From the NCBI GenBank assembly GCA_021397845.1, contig CM038047.1, forward strand, positions 38,127,710-38,191,709: a DNA stretch of 64,000 bases, written 5' to 3'. The DNA is from Areca catechu. Taxonomy: Eukaryota > Streptophyta > Magnoliopsida > Arecales > Arecaceae. The first letter of the stretch is position 1, and the number at the start of each line of letters is the position of its first letter. The notes under the pieces are model-generated. The model saw nothing but the letters and a program-made list of their open reading frames with translations, did not search any database and was not told the origin of the DNA. Shown in pieces: positions 10,570-22,693 of this stretch. The translations under genes and the position numbers were made by a program.

Positions 10570-13500
10570 ATGAGAGCATTAGCTTGTTCTCTTCGACAAG
10601 TTCGGTGTTTATCCCGGCTTCATGGAGGAGCGCTTTCATTGAATGGTTTGCGAAAAAATGAGAAGGTTGTAATTTTGCGTAATCCAGTCGTAAGCTCTTC
10701 AATCAAGCCTTCTCGCGATAAAGAAATCAGTAGATATCTGAACCAGACTTTGGACCCCTGGAGGGCTCTGTCCACCCCTGCAGCAAATGAAGCAATCAGA
10801 GGTTTTCTTTTAACACCTCATCTTTGGGTTGTAAAATGGCATTCACTATTTTATCAATCCTGTTTTAAGATATGGCTCATTAGTGGGATCCATCAGTTTT
10901 GACATTGTCATTTTTGTTGGTGTTGATGTTATCTGATACAGATGCTGGAAGAGCTGGTCCTTTGCTTGAGTATGAAAGGAGAATTGAATCAGGGGAGCTA
11001 GTTGATGGTGACAGTTGCCAGGTATTAAATATGAAGTTTAACTCAAGCCTTTTCATATCTTTTTGGTTATTAACGCTCCTGCTCATGCTCCATTGCTAGG
11101 TGGGCACCCTTAGAGTACTGCAGAGACTTTATGATCAGCTCATTGAGCGTGAAGATAGCTGCCGGTTGGATAGATACAAAGCATCTGCGAAAAATGGGAG
11201 GTAACTAATGCACACAGTACAGTTTATTAGTATTTTTAGAGTACATCCCAGGCGTGCAGATGTATCCATTGCCTGAATTATAGGTTTTTCATTTTACATC
11301 CATCATCCATTATCTGTATTCACTGTTTGATGGCAATTTTTTGCAGGAGCAGGTGGTTATGGTCATATCTCCTTCCCCAATCTTCATATTCACCAGTGAA
11401 AGGGCTCTACCTTTATGGAGGAGTAGGCACTGGAAAGACCATGCTTATGGATTTGTTTTATGATAGATTGTAAGTATAAACTGAGATCCATGTTAGGTAT
11501 TTCATGATAACTTACATGTCTCAGCCTTCTGAATAACGAAGCTTTAGATAGGACTTTTAGGAGTAAAAGGAAATGCACTTTGATGCATTGATAAGATCAT
11601 AGTAGATAATGAAATTTTTGTTAATTTTTTTTTCTGGGTGATGTAGGCATCATGAAGTAGTTGGTGATATCAGAGATTCTCATGTAGTTCATTTGCAATG
11701 TTTACTAATTTTGGCTCTGGTATGTACCTGGAATATTTAGAAAAGCCACATTCTGTGAGTCTTATTGCTATGATTTCTTGGTTTTTAGATCTTCATTTGT
11801 ATGATGACAAATTTATATTGTAACATGAAGACATGATAAAATACTGAGTTTCTTGTACAAAGTGCCGAGTCAAAATATCCACATGCTCTGAGGTTAAGGA
11901 TAGTTTGATAGCATGGAAAAGCCTGAACTTCATGAACATAGAGAAATCACATCCATAAGAGTTTTTTCTTTCATTTGTTGAGTATTCAGATCTTTCCTTT
12001 AATTGGTTATTAAGATGAACAAGATTAAGTTCAATTTGATGATCTTTTATTTGGTGTCCTGCATTCCTTGTCCATCTTGCCATTCATGTGCATGCTTCAA
12101 CATATCCATCTGATCATTTTCCAATGATCGAATGATTAGATGCTACAGAAAACTAATAAGAAACCCTCCAGATGTATGGTTGTGAGATATGCAGCTTTGA
12201 TTTGACTCTGAACTTATCTTACAGATCACACTCTGTAAAGTTCCAACAATATATACATTTAGTCTAGGCCTTTAGGGAGCTGTATTTTCTCTCTTTTGTC
12301 TGTTATGCTAGGAATCCCAGCTAGGCACCACAAAATCTCAGAGCCATGTAAATTGCAAGATGCCATAGAAATAATTGATTATTTTCTTCGGTCACTATTT
12401 TTGGTTCTGTTTGCTTCTTCCTAGTTTGGTTTGCTTAAAATGACTTTGTTCTTGGGGCAGGCCATGTAACTGGAGGAAGAAAAGAATACACTTTCACGAT
12501 TTTATGTTGAGTGTACATAGTCGCCTGCAGGTATCTTTGGCTTTATGATACCATGTAGTGATCTTTATTTTTTCTCCTGCAGATATTGTTTAGTTGAATG
12601 CTTTTACTGCTGATTAGTTTTCCATAATTTACTTCTTTTACATTCTTGCTTTGAATAATGGATTTTGCAGATGCATAAAGGGGGAGCAGATCCACTTGAA
12701 GTTGTTGCAGAAGAGATATCTGATGAGTCAATTCTATTATGTCTTGATGAATTCATGGTATGTTAGAAATATTTGGGTATGTCCTTATTGCTGTGCATAC
12801 TTTATGATTTTGGCTCTTTGCAATGTTGCTTTTGTGCTCTAATGACCGTGAACATGTAATTGTAGGTGACTGATGTTGCTGATGCTTTGATACTGAATCG
12901 TCTTTTTCAACATTTGTTCAGCAAAGGCGTTGTATGTAGCCGGCCTTTCAATTTTTCAAATTCAGCAGTTTTCCTTCTCTTACAGTTTGTACATATTTTA
13001 ATGTACTGCTTGAGATATTAATTGACCTTGTCTTCTTGTTCTTCTATTTTCTGTATGGGACATCCTGTATTTTTTAGGTTCTCGTCTCCACTTCAAATCG
13101 TGCTCCTGATCAGCTTTATGAAGGTGGTTTACAGAGGGATCTATTCTTGCCCTTCATTGAAACCTTGAAGGTGTGACATTTGGATCTTTCCTTCTCTTAT
13201 TATTTTGCCCATCATATGTTTATCACAGGTCTGCTGATGAATCTGGTGTAACTGCTGATGCAGGAAAGGTGTGTGGTGCATGAGATTGGCTCTTCAACAG
13301 ACTATAGAAAATTGGGTTCGGTATATTTACGTCTTTTTTTCATTTTACATCTGTGGTGTGCTTGTAGCGCATTTTAACACTTCCAAATATGCCTTTGGCC
13401 AGCAAGTTTTACTATCCTGATGTAGGCTGAGCAGGGCTTTTACTTTGTTGGAAAGGAGTACCCTGAAATTCTTAAACAGAAGTTCTATCAGTTGGTTGGG

Positions 13501-14003
13501 CAAGAAATACCTGGTCCACAAGTTGTGGAAGTTATTATGGGAAGACAATTGCAGGTCTCCTCGTTCAAGTCATAAAGGGTATAGATCTCCCCATTGCATA
13601 TGCGAGACAGACAATAAATATAAGGTTTTTTTTCAGGTCCCACTAGGAGCTAATGGATGTGCATATTTTCCTTTTGAAGATCTTTGTGACAGACCTTTGG
13701 GTGCAGCTGACTACTTTGGATTGTTTAGTGAGTTGTCAAACCATTTTGCACATAAAGTTCAGGAAATCATATTTCTTTAAAATCCATGACTTGTTTCTTT
13801 AACTTAACATAAGCTGTCATTTCTATGTGCAGACAAATTTCGTACACTGGCATTGGAAGGAGTGCCAAAGTTTGGGCTCCATAACCGGACTGCAGCTTAT
13901 CGGTTTGTCACCTTAGTAGATGTGCGTCTTAGTGTTTCTTTGAAGTTTGATGGTTGTGCATTACAAAGCTAGTCTTCACATGCTGAATCTAAAAAATGTT
14001 CTT

Positions 14004-14084
<81 letters not shown>

Positions 14085-17000
14085 TATCAACAAATTTCTT
14101 TGTATTTTCATGCAAAATAATCTTTGTTTGTGCAAGTAGATGGCCTATCCCAAGGAGGTGAGGCTTGATGAGTTGACTTATCCATCGAACTCATGGTGTC
14201 CAAATCCCCTAGACTTGTTCATTGTTTTGTCCATTGGATCTAGTGCTGTCCAATCAAACTCATAATATTTTAATCTCTAGGGCTTCTCTACTATTCTGCT
14301 TGATGGATGAATTCTTGCATTGTAGTTACAAAAATACAATATTGCTTTTAGTTTCATGCTTATGAGAAATAAATGCTCTACTGGTTACAATAGTTTCTAT
14401 ATATTCTTTAATAATTTAAGAGCCATAATTGACCTACGGACTTGCTAAATTCTTTTTTGGTGAAAATCTGTAAATAAAAACATAGAAAACTTAGATTGTT
14501 CCCCTAAAAAGTCTTTTCAATATATGTTGATCTTTTTCTTTTCTAGCAAGAAATGATTAACTAGTGATGGGCTTCTTTTCTAGATTGGAGACTAACTGAG
14601 ATGATTGATTTTGTTAGAGTATTATTGTATTTATGGGATTAAATGTACTTATGATAGTAGCATATTAGGTTTATTTTATTTATTACTTCTATATCTTATT
14701 GGTACATATTCATTTATGCTAAGTCATTTGTACATATCTCTATAAATATTAATATAACTCTAGAGAAGGGTATATGCTTTCGTCTATATTTTTTATAGTA
14801 TCAGAGCCAAAATCCTAATTCTAGGATAAGCCACCACCATAAATGATCATTTTTGGTGGATTCTCAATCACCAATTACTCTCTTTCTTCTCGTCCACTCA
14901 TATCCATGATCAAACCTTCTCTTTTCTTTCATATTACTTTTCTCTCTTTAAATCTGCTACGGTACCAGCCTTCAATTCCTTAGTGCATTTTTTATTCTGT
15001 CATCTTACAACAAACTTATGGTGGCTAACATGTCTTCATTACTTCCCTTCATCAACATCAAAACCTTCGTGCCTATCGAACTCACCAATACCTTCTATCT
15101 TGTTCGAAAACAAGTATTTATAAACATGCTTGAAAGTTTTGGAGCCTCCGCACATGCAAATGGCATGGCAATCATCCCTTCTTAAATAATTGAGGGAACT
15201 AATAGCAAAGTCTTAGCCAATCTGGCTTACTCTACTTGGAAGAAAGAAGATACAACTATACTGTCACAGATTAATGCAACATTGTCTATGAGCATTTTAT
15301 AGATGTTGGTATCTACATCAAAGATAACGTGCAAGGCTTGGATGATGATTGAGGCATATTTTTTAGATAAAACTATATCTACTACATTCTTTTTCCAATT
15401 AGAACTTCGGAGCATAAAGGAGCAATGAGCATGACCGAGTATATGTAGAAGGCCAAGGCCATCGGAGATGCCCTAGATGTGATTAAAGAAGGCGAATCAG
15501 ATCACAACCTTGTGATGACTGCTCTTTTAGAGCTTCCAAAAGTTGAGGATTTATGAGTGCATTGAACACTTACCGAATTAAGCCCACATTCGATCAACTC
15601 CATCCTTTTTCATATAGGAGAAGACCGAAGTATAAAGGAGAAGTCATCATCCAACAAACTCATCACAGGATGCCAGTGCCCTTTATGCCAATCGAGGTCA
15701 AGAAAATCAAGGTGACTATGGAGGTAGATCTTGTGGAGACCGTGAATAGAGACGAGGTCATGGACAACTGTATGGTCGAGGATCTCTAAGAGCATATCCT
15801 TCATAACCTTTTTCATATAATTCCAATTTTTTTTCTAATTCTTTTCCACAGTCATAAATACAAAACCAGCCATCTATTTCAGCATATTAGTCAACATCCT
15901 CTTCATTACCATGCATTGGAGTGCAGTGTTAGATATGTGACAAATTTAATCACACCGCTTGCTAGTACAGACAGAGATTTAATCATGCCTTTGTCTTTGA
16001 CAACCTTTCATAAACTTTTGTGGTCATAAACCTTCATGAATCCCCTAAAAAGTTCTGGTATCCTAACACTGGTGCTTTTAATCATATGATGTCGGATCTA
16101 GGTATGTTTTTGAGTTCTAAGCCTTATAGTGGAAGAGAAAGAATTTTTGTTGATAATGGTCAACTACTTCCTATTGTAAAATTAGTGAAATAAAATTGAA
16201 TATGCCTACTCGATCTTTTGATTTTAAAAAATATTCTCATTTTTTCTTTTTATAAAACACAACTTGCTTTTTGTTAATCAATTTTGCCACGACAATAACT
16301 CAATATTCAAATTTGATTCAACTAGTTTTTCTGTGAAGGACAAGAAAACCGGGACGGAGCATCTACAATGCGGTAGTCCTGGAATGTCACTTTTTCCTTT
16401 ATTTTTGAGAGTTGTAAGCATAGAAAATAAGCCAAAATCTACTTTTGTTGCTATGACACTTAGTAGTGATCTTTGGCATAGGATGTTAGCTCATCTGAGT
16501 CAATTGGTTTTGTCTAAGTTTATTGAAGAGAACAATGTGCCCTTTGAATCTAGAATAAAATTTTCTCATTGCAATGCATATCATATTGGCAAACATGTAA
16601 AACTTTTCTTTAATGAATCTGAGTCTTATTTAACTTTTCCTTTTCAACTATTTCATTATGATGTATGGCAAGCATCTATTAATTTTATTTTTTGTTTCAA
16701 GTATTATATTCTATTTGTGGATGATTATTTTTGCTATTCATGGGTATATTTATTAAAATTCAACCATGAGGTATTTGACAAGTTTCTTGAATTTAAGACT
16801 TTAGTTAAGAATATCTTTCAAAAAAAAAAAAATATTCCAGTCTAATGGAGAAAAGGATTATGATAATAAAAGATTCCTTAATTCATTTCATAAAGGTGGT
16901 ATAATTCATAAAATTTATTGTCCACACATACTATAACAAAATTAAGTAGCTGAATGAAAACATAAGCATATTGTTAGTATTGTTAGAACTATACTTTTTT

Positions 17001-20000
17001 AATCTTGCATGCTTGTTAGATTTTAGGCTGATGCAATTCAAACTGTTATTTTTCTTATTAATCATACTTTTTTTTATTACTTTTTTAAAGGGCAAATCAC
17101 CTATGTCTTGTATGGTTATCCTCCTCATAACTTGCAACTATTGAAGATATTATTTCAATGATTATGCTACCCAGATTTACAGAACATCGCTGATCATAGC
17201 TCTCCACTCATTCTCTACCTTGTATTTACTTAGAAACTTCTAGTAGATACAAAGGATTCCGTTGCCTTTATCTAAGCATTGGTCTTGTCTCTTCAAAACT
17301 ATTGACTTTGCACATCCTCATTCAAATTTTAATTTATTTCAAGATTTTTTATCAAATTTACCTATGTTAAGTAGTGATCCCTTTACCCTCAAAGCAATCT
17401 CACAATTTGATTTTTCTTCTTAACAAAAATTCTTCTTTGAATTCTTTTAGGTACTCTTTTTCTAATGTTTCACCAAATTCCTTGTGATTGGAAGGATTGC
17501 TTACCAATGTGATCTCTACCTCCTCTTCGCCTAGGACTGAGACACATGCCTCATTTGATAATCCGAAATAACTTTGTGTCTATATTAGAAACTCTCATCT
17601 TTCCAAATCTAGAACCAAACTCTCAACCATAGCCGAAACTGCATCTAAGCCTGCACTTCCAAATTAAATTGGTTAATCTAATGCAACTGAGCCACCACCC
17701 TCGTCTATACCCTCCGTCGCTCTTACTTTGTCTTCCATTCGCCCCACCCTATACTTACAAGATCCCTTACTTGAAAGCCAAATATATCCTCTTTCCTTTT
17801 AGCTTTCATGTCTTCTATTTTACTTGCTGAACCTAACATTTTTTCTGAAGTCTTGCAAAATGCAAATTAACGATAGGCAATATTGAATGAATATTTCTTG
17901 CAAAATGCAAATTAACGATAGGCAATATTGAATGAATATTAAGCCTTACTCTCCAATGCTACCTAGAATCTTGTGCCTTCGTTGCCCTTTGTTAATCTCA
18001 TTGGCTACAAGTGGGTCTTCAAAGTAAAACAGATGGCAGATGGCTTTTTGGAACTTCTTAAGGCTTGGTTGGTTGCTTAAGGATACAAATAGCAACCAGG
18101 GATCGACTTCGATGAGACCTTTCCAATAGTTAAGCTTACTAGTATTCATACTATCATGTCTGTTGCTATCTTTTTTTATTGGTCTTTTTAGTATTTAGAT
18201 GTTAAAAATGCCTTCCTTTATGGAGTGTTGTCTGAGGAGGTCTACATGAAGTAGCCACCTAGTTTTGTGCATTTGTCCTACCCCCACCATGTTTGTCGCT
18301 TGCGGAAGGCTATTGTGAGCTCAAACAAGCATCCCATGCCTGGTTTCAACAATTTATCTATTTTCTTTCTAAGCTAGATTTTCAAGGGATTACAGCTAAC
18401 CCTTCCATGTATATGTTCCATTTTGCACAAGGGATCATTGTCCTCTTATTATATGTTAATGATATTATCATTATTGGTAGCTCATCCTCTCTTTTAGCTT
18501 CCTTAATTTTCACCTTGCATGCTGAGTTTGCCATGAAAGATCTAGGCCCTCATCATCACTTTCTGAGAGTGAAAGTATCTAATTCGACTAGTGGTATATT
18601 CCTTGATAAAAGTATGCTCGTAACCTCCTGATGCATCATGGTTTCTTCTCTAGCAAGTTTGTCTCTGTTGCTTTTGTGGTTAACACAAATCTGTCCACTC
18701 ATGAAAGTCGCACGCTTCAGCACTCTTATACTTATTGTGAGATCTTAGGGGCTTTGCAATATCTTACATTCACTTGCTTAGACATCTCTTATGCTATCAA
18801 CCTTGTGGCTTAGTTTTGCATGCTTTGTGTGAACTACATTTTCAAGCTGTTAAGCGCATCCTTCATTACTTTCATGATACTGTCCTATGGGCTTCAGTTT
18901 TTTCAATGTCAGCATCCATCCTTATTGGCCTATTTAGATGCGGACTGGGCAGGATATCCCGATACTCAGTACTCCACTTCTGATTTTTGTATCTTACTGA
19001 GTTCAAATCTTATTTCCTGATCTATTAAGAAACAACCTATTATATCTCGGTCAAGCTTTGAAGCTGAATATGACTCCACATTCATGCTTGTTGAGACTCT
19101 CTAGATTCGCCATCTTCGAGATCTTGGCATGGTTCTTTTATGTGGCCTATTTCCATTTACCATAATAATCTTAGCACTACTTATATTACTACCAATCCAA
19201 TTCTGCATGTGCACACCGAGCACATTCAGCTTGATCATCATTTCCTATGAAAAATGTTCAAATGGGTGATGTGTTTCTTCTTCACATTTTTTTTGACAAG
19301 CAACTTGCTGGTATCTTCATGAAGCCATTATCCACTTTCCGATTTACTCTACTTCGATACAATCTTCATATTCGACTGCAGGATGTTTAGATTGCAGAGA
19401 GATGTTGGATTATTGTTGTATTTATAGCAGTAGACGTATTTATTATAGTAGCATATTACACTTATTTTATTTTTTACTTCTATGCTTTATTTGTACATAT
19501 CCATTTATGCTAAGTCATTTGTACATATTTCTATAAATATTAATACAACTCTAGAGAAGGGTGTGTGGCTTTCACCCATATTTTTCAGATTTCTTATCTA
19601 ATTCAATTATTTCTCTTCCCTCAAAAATCTTAGATGTTCATAATCTTCTTTTCAGTAAACTTGCATATTCCTTGTTTGGGCATGGTAGGATTACTGATGT
19701 TTGACCGCTTTCTATATGTGAAATAACATTACAAGCCAGTAATCATGGTTACTGCAGTATTTATTATCCTAATCAAATAAAATCTGAAGGGATCAAAAGG
19801 AGTGGACAAAATACTGGCATCTAATTCCACTTTTGATTTTTCATCAACATCCTTTTACTATTTTTTTTAATATTTCATTTGTCCATTGAACTTATTTGGT
19901 TCTTCCCAAACAATATCACTGAAATGGACCATGCAAGTAACCTTTCTCTTGTAACATTTAATTCTCTCTTGAAACATTCTGTCATTATTCTTATGGTTAG

Positions 20001-22693
20001 CAAGCTTTATGATTCTACATATGATAAATCTTTAATGACGTATGGCTGGATTTGAACCAGTACAATTGAGTTCTTTCTGAATTTGATTGTAGTGTCTATG
20101 GTGTGAAAGAGTGTTATTTTGGAATGTAGGTGTTTGGGATGAGTTAGATTTGGATCAGATAGCCAAATAATCAGATTGACCTACAAAGAAAACTGAAGGT
20201 TGAAAAGTGTTACAATCTCCTATTTTTTCCCTCCTTTTGGGAAGAGAAAAATAAAAAGATATATACACATATATAAATGAAGAAGCTCTATCAGGAGATT
20301 AAAGAGTTAGAATTTGTGATCTAAAGAGGAAGCACTTGCAAGGGGGATTTGTTTTATTCACATATCTCTCCCCCCCCCCCCCCCCCCCCCCCCTCTCTCT
20401 CCCCCTCTCATTCTTTATCTATTGATATTGAGTATGATTTGCAAGATTTTATTTGATGTATTTATCTTTGGGTGTTCTTCCTCGTGGAACTAGAGGTGTT
20501 GAGATTGGTTTTTAATGGTAATTGGGATGTTGGCTAGGGATTTCTCCATAGAAAAATATTTTCCCCCATTTTTTGTTATCAAGGAATGCAATGCATCTGT
20601 GCCATTATCTCTTCTGAAATAAAGGATTCTCCGACAGCAATCTGATAAGTGGAGAAGTCTAGTTTGGTTGTTAACCGCATAAGAAAATTCCTTTGTATGT
20701 TGTATCATGTGCTGCACCCAATTTTGAAAGGTCATCTACTTGATATTAGGCATATCGCATTTTGAGGCAAGTATATGGCAACATTCAATGTTTGATGTAC
20801 CACCCTGAACTGCTCAATTTATGGCATATGATACTATACCATACCGGATCACTGGTACAAAAATACTATTCAAGTAGGTACAGGTCCCATATGAACCCTT
20901 ACCAAACTATACCGGGGTGAACCAGGGTGCATACCAACCTGTAATGCTCCATACTGCCTGATTTCAGGTGGTACAATTATAAAAAAACGAAAGAGAAAAA
21001 AACCTCAAGAAATGTATTGGTATGAGGCACATACCATACCAGCTGACCCATTCTGTATTGAGGTGGTGACATGCTGGTATGGTATCCAGTATCGAGATTG
21101 TGGGCCTTGGAAACGTGTAGGCGGGCATGTTAGGAAATGGAGGAGAAGCTCGTAAGTTTGTTTGCAATCGATATATTCCAAGTTTATTTGATTAAAAAAT
21201 CTAAGCATTTACTCTAAGATGGGAGAAGCATTTTGCCTAGGTTGAGATTGTCAGGAAGGATAATTAATTTCAATTTCTTTTAAATCTTCGAATGAGATAC
21301 AAATCCAAGTGCTATCAGTTAGAAGGATACCAGAAGATACATGTCTCAATATCCAACCTACTAGGTCTTGAGCCATCAATGATGCCTTTCTGCATCAGGC
21401 TTTTCATCTTTAGCTCCATCATCTCCTTGATCTTGTATTCAGGCATGGCCCCACTGTCAAGTCCATCTTTTGCCAATGTTTCAACCATTAGAACCTGCAA
21501 CCTCACAAATGAGAAACCTGGATTCATCTCACTGAACTCAAACCTCATCTTCCATGAGGACGAGATTGCCAAAACTGATAGGTTAAGCCCTGTCTCATAT
21601 TGTTATTTCCATTTGCTAGTATATATGTTATTTTGATAATGAAGTTATGGGTGGATGATTTTTCATTTGCTACTTAATGAATTTATTAGTTATTCTTTTC
21701 AGGTTGTGACTGGTAGGTTAGATGACAAATATACTTACAACCATGAGAGTGTGTGAATAAGTTTGACTTTACAATAAAAAACTGCGACTTTAACCTGCAT
21801 ATTCTGCATCTTCAATAATTTTTGTTCTTTTTGCTTATGTGCATGTAACATGTTGTGCAGGACAGTAAATGCTGACTGAGATATATCATTTTCACCATTT
21901 TTGTAACATTCTTAAAATATTACCAATATGATAGTCTCAGTAGCTGCGGAAAATCCCTATTGTTCTTGTCTTGTGCAATTGGATTGAACCAAGATTTACT
22001 TTAGAAGAAGTGTGATACTCAGCTAGACAAGATTTCTTATTTTCAGCAGGTCATCATTAATAAAGACCTTTGCATGCAATGTTTTGCTGGGGGAACAAGT
22101 TCAACATGACATTATTGTCCCTTTACACAGGTGATGTATGAGAACAGGGCCAGATTGTTATGTACAGCTGATGCATCTCCAATTGAATTATTTGAAAGAA
22201 TTGTGACCGTGGCTGATGCCCAAAAGATATCTCCTAGATCTTCTTCCAAGTCACAAAAAAGGGACGATCTTGATCTTTGTGTGGACAATGAGCTAGGATT
22301 TGCAAAGGACCGCACAATTAGTAGGTATGACAATCATCTTATATATCCAACTCGGCAGTCTGACCGAAGTAAGGTGAGGACAAGTAATATTTAGTTTTGG
22401 ATACAAAGATTCGGTGATCAGCTCTGGTACTTTGCATTTGGCTGACATAATTTAAAAACAAATGCAACTGCTCAGAAGCAAGTAGCAAGTGTCTCTGGGG
22501 GATGTTCATTTTCATTCCATTCCCTTTGATACATCCTTTCAGTTTTTATGATAATAAAAAATGTATTGACATTTTATATATATTTTTTCGGGACCCTAAT
22601 TTTTCGTTGCTATTTTTGTTTTGCAGATTAACAGAGATGAACAGCAAGGAGTATTTGGAACAGCATGATGCCAACTTGCAGGAGAAGGCCTAG
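10570..22693 (+). CDS. AFG1/LACE1-like AAA+ ATPase, 14 coding exons
   Basis: A host gene whose exons join in frame to 492 codons. Exons: 10570-10801, 10942-11021, 11100-11200, 11347-11469, 12461-12530, 12671-12757, 12866-12931, 13078-13170, 13264-13320, 13426-13554, 13637-13727, 13833-13921, 22131-22324 and 22627-22693 (stop TAG 22691-22693). All junctions are GT-AG. The product matches the AFG1/ZapE ATPase family (PF03969), which in mitochondria helps quality control and turnover of respiratory-chain subunits. The Walker A motif GGVGTGKT is at residues 162-169. Walker B LLCLDEF has D228/E229. A sensor-1-like STSNRAP is at 257-263 and QRDLFLPF, with a candidate arginine finger, at 272-279. 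The C-terminus reads VDNELGFAKDRTISR...LTEMNSKEYL. The first 25 residues are basic, hydroxylated and almost free of acids, like a mitochondrial presequence. Introns are 53-991 bp except intron 12 at 8209 bp. No break was seen, so the gene appears intact. Confidence 0.93.
13922..14611 (+). other. Intron 12, 5' part
   Basis: Intronic sequence from the donor after exon 12 to the copia insertion. It carries a compound CT/CA microsatellite. No exon-like sequence was found. Confidence 0.75.
14009..14082. repeat. Compound (CT)n(CA)n microsatellite in intron 12
   Basis: About 38 bp of CT dinucleotides runs directly into about 35 bp of CA dinucleotides. Confidence 0.95.
14612..14795 (+). repeat. 5' LTR of copia-2
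   Basis: It starts TGTTAGAG and shares with 19403-19587 the blocks ttatgctaagtcatttg and ctctagagaaggg. It ends in TA where the partner has CA, one transition. Confidence 0.9.
14796..14808 (+). promoter_or_regulatory. Primer-binding site of copia-2
   Basis: tagtatcagagcc directly follows the LTR. It is the methionine-tRNA complement with one G-to-A change. Confidence 0.8.
15018..15550 (+). pseudogene. gag remnant (copia-2)
   Basis: Beginning near ATG 15018, a copia gag N-terminus can be read (MVANMSSLLPFINIKTFVPIEL, then LAYSTWKKEDTTILSQINATLS). It is interrupted by stops and frame changes. The pattern matches the UBN2-type gag of small copia elements. Confidence 0.6.
16264..16845 (+). pseudogene. 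Pre-integrase and integrase remnant (copia-2)
   Basis: 193 codons are open. The frame includes DLWHRMLAHLSQLVLSKF (GAG-pre-integrase), HCNAYHIGKHVKLFF (zinc-binding remnant), and an integrase start FHYDVWQASI...YYILFVDDYFCYSWVYLLKF. The zinc cysteine pair is reduced and the catalytic aspartate context is altered. Later integrase sequence is too decayed to follow. Confidence 0.75.
17851..17940. repeat. Perfect 45-bp tandem duplication inside copia-2
   Basis: Two adjacent identical units (17851-17895 and 17896-17940) starting tcttgcaaaatgc, in the integrase-RT linker remnant. Confidence 0.95.
17950..18630 (+). pseudogene. Reverse transcriptase remnant (copia-2)
   Basis: Fragments in several frames: LVGYKWVFKVK-like sequence near 18000, FDETFPI near 18110, then the stretch at 18293-18631 with ELKQASHAWFQQF and the catalytic box LLLYVNDIIIIGS, where the first aspartate of YVDD is asparagine. 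DLGPHHHFLRVKVS follows. This is typical copia RT, non-functional. Confidence 0.8.
18631..19340 (+). pseudogene. RNase H remnant (copia-2)
   Basis: YLDADWAGYPDTQYSTSDF near 18930 and SRSSFEAEYDST near 19050 match the copia RNase H D-x-D-W-A-G and E-A-E-Y motifs. Premature stops occur between them. Confidence 0.75.
19403..19587 (+). repeat. 3' LTR of copia-2
   Basis: 185 bp, the partner of 14612-14795, ending in CA and followed by the target duplication gattt. Confidence 0.9.
20365..20408. repeat. Poly-C and CT low-complexity tract
   Basis: A run of about 24 consecutive C flanked by CT repeats. Confidence 0.95.
21031..21085. repeat. 13-bp perfect inverted repeat
   Basis: Arms ATACCATACCAGC (21031-21043) and its exact reverse complement (21073-21085), separated by 29 bp. 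The surroundings (20820-21110) are rich in TACC/GGTA words, so this may be the remnant of a foldback-type repeat. Confidence 0.7.
21315..21572 (-). other. Unrecognised minus-strand open stretch in intron 12
   Basis: 85 codons without a stop. The translation is rich in Met, Lys and Glu (YKIKEMMELKMKSLMQKG) and looks protein-like rather than random. I do not recognise the family and see no neighbouring exon, promoter or transposon motif. It may be a captured gene fragment or chance. Only its openness and composition support it. Confidence 0.25.

Larger units (their letters stand above)
14612..19587 (+). mobile_element. Decayed full-length Ty1-copia element inside intron 12 (copia-2)
   Basis: 4976 bp in the same direction as the host gene, with LTRs of about 184 bp at each end and exact 5-bp target duplications gattt at 14607-14611 and 19588-19592. 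The primer site begins tagtatcagagcc at 14796. Remnants of gag, integrase, reverse transcriptase and RNase H follow in order, all broken by many stops and frame changes. The insertion accounts for more than half of intron 12. The small LTR and RT sequence suggest an Ale/Retrofit-like copia, with moderate certainty only. Confidence 0.93.
19593..22130 (+). other. Intron 12, 3' part
   Basis: 2.5 kb of intron between copia-2 and exon 13. It holds a poly-C/CT tract, a 13-bp inverted repeat, and a minus-strand open stretch of unknown origin (21315-21572). The acceptor ctttacacag ends at 22130. Confidence 0.7.

Noticed and set aside
11647..11719. Possible extra exon after exon 4 of the AFG1-like gene
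   Set aside because: It has AG and GT flanks and is open, but it is 73 bp and would put exon 5 out of phase. Its translation does not match the family, whereas joining exon 4 directly to 12461 does.
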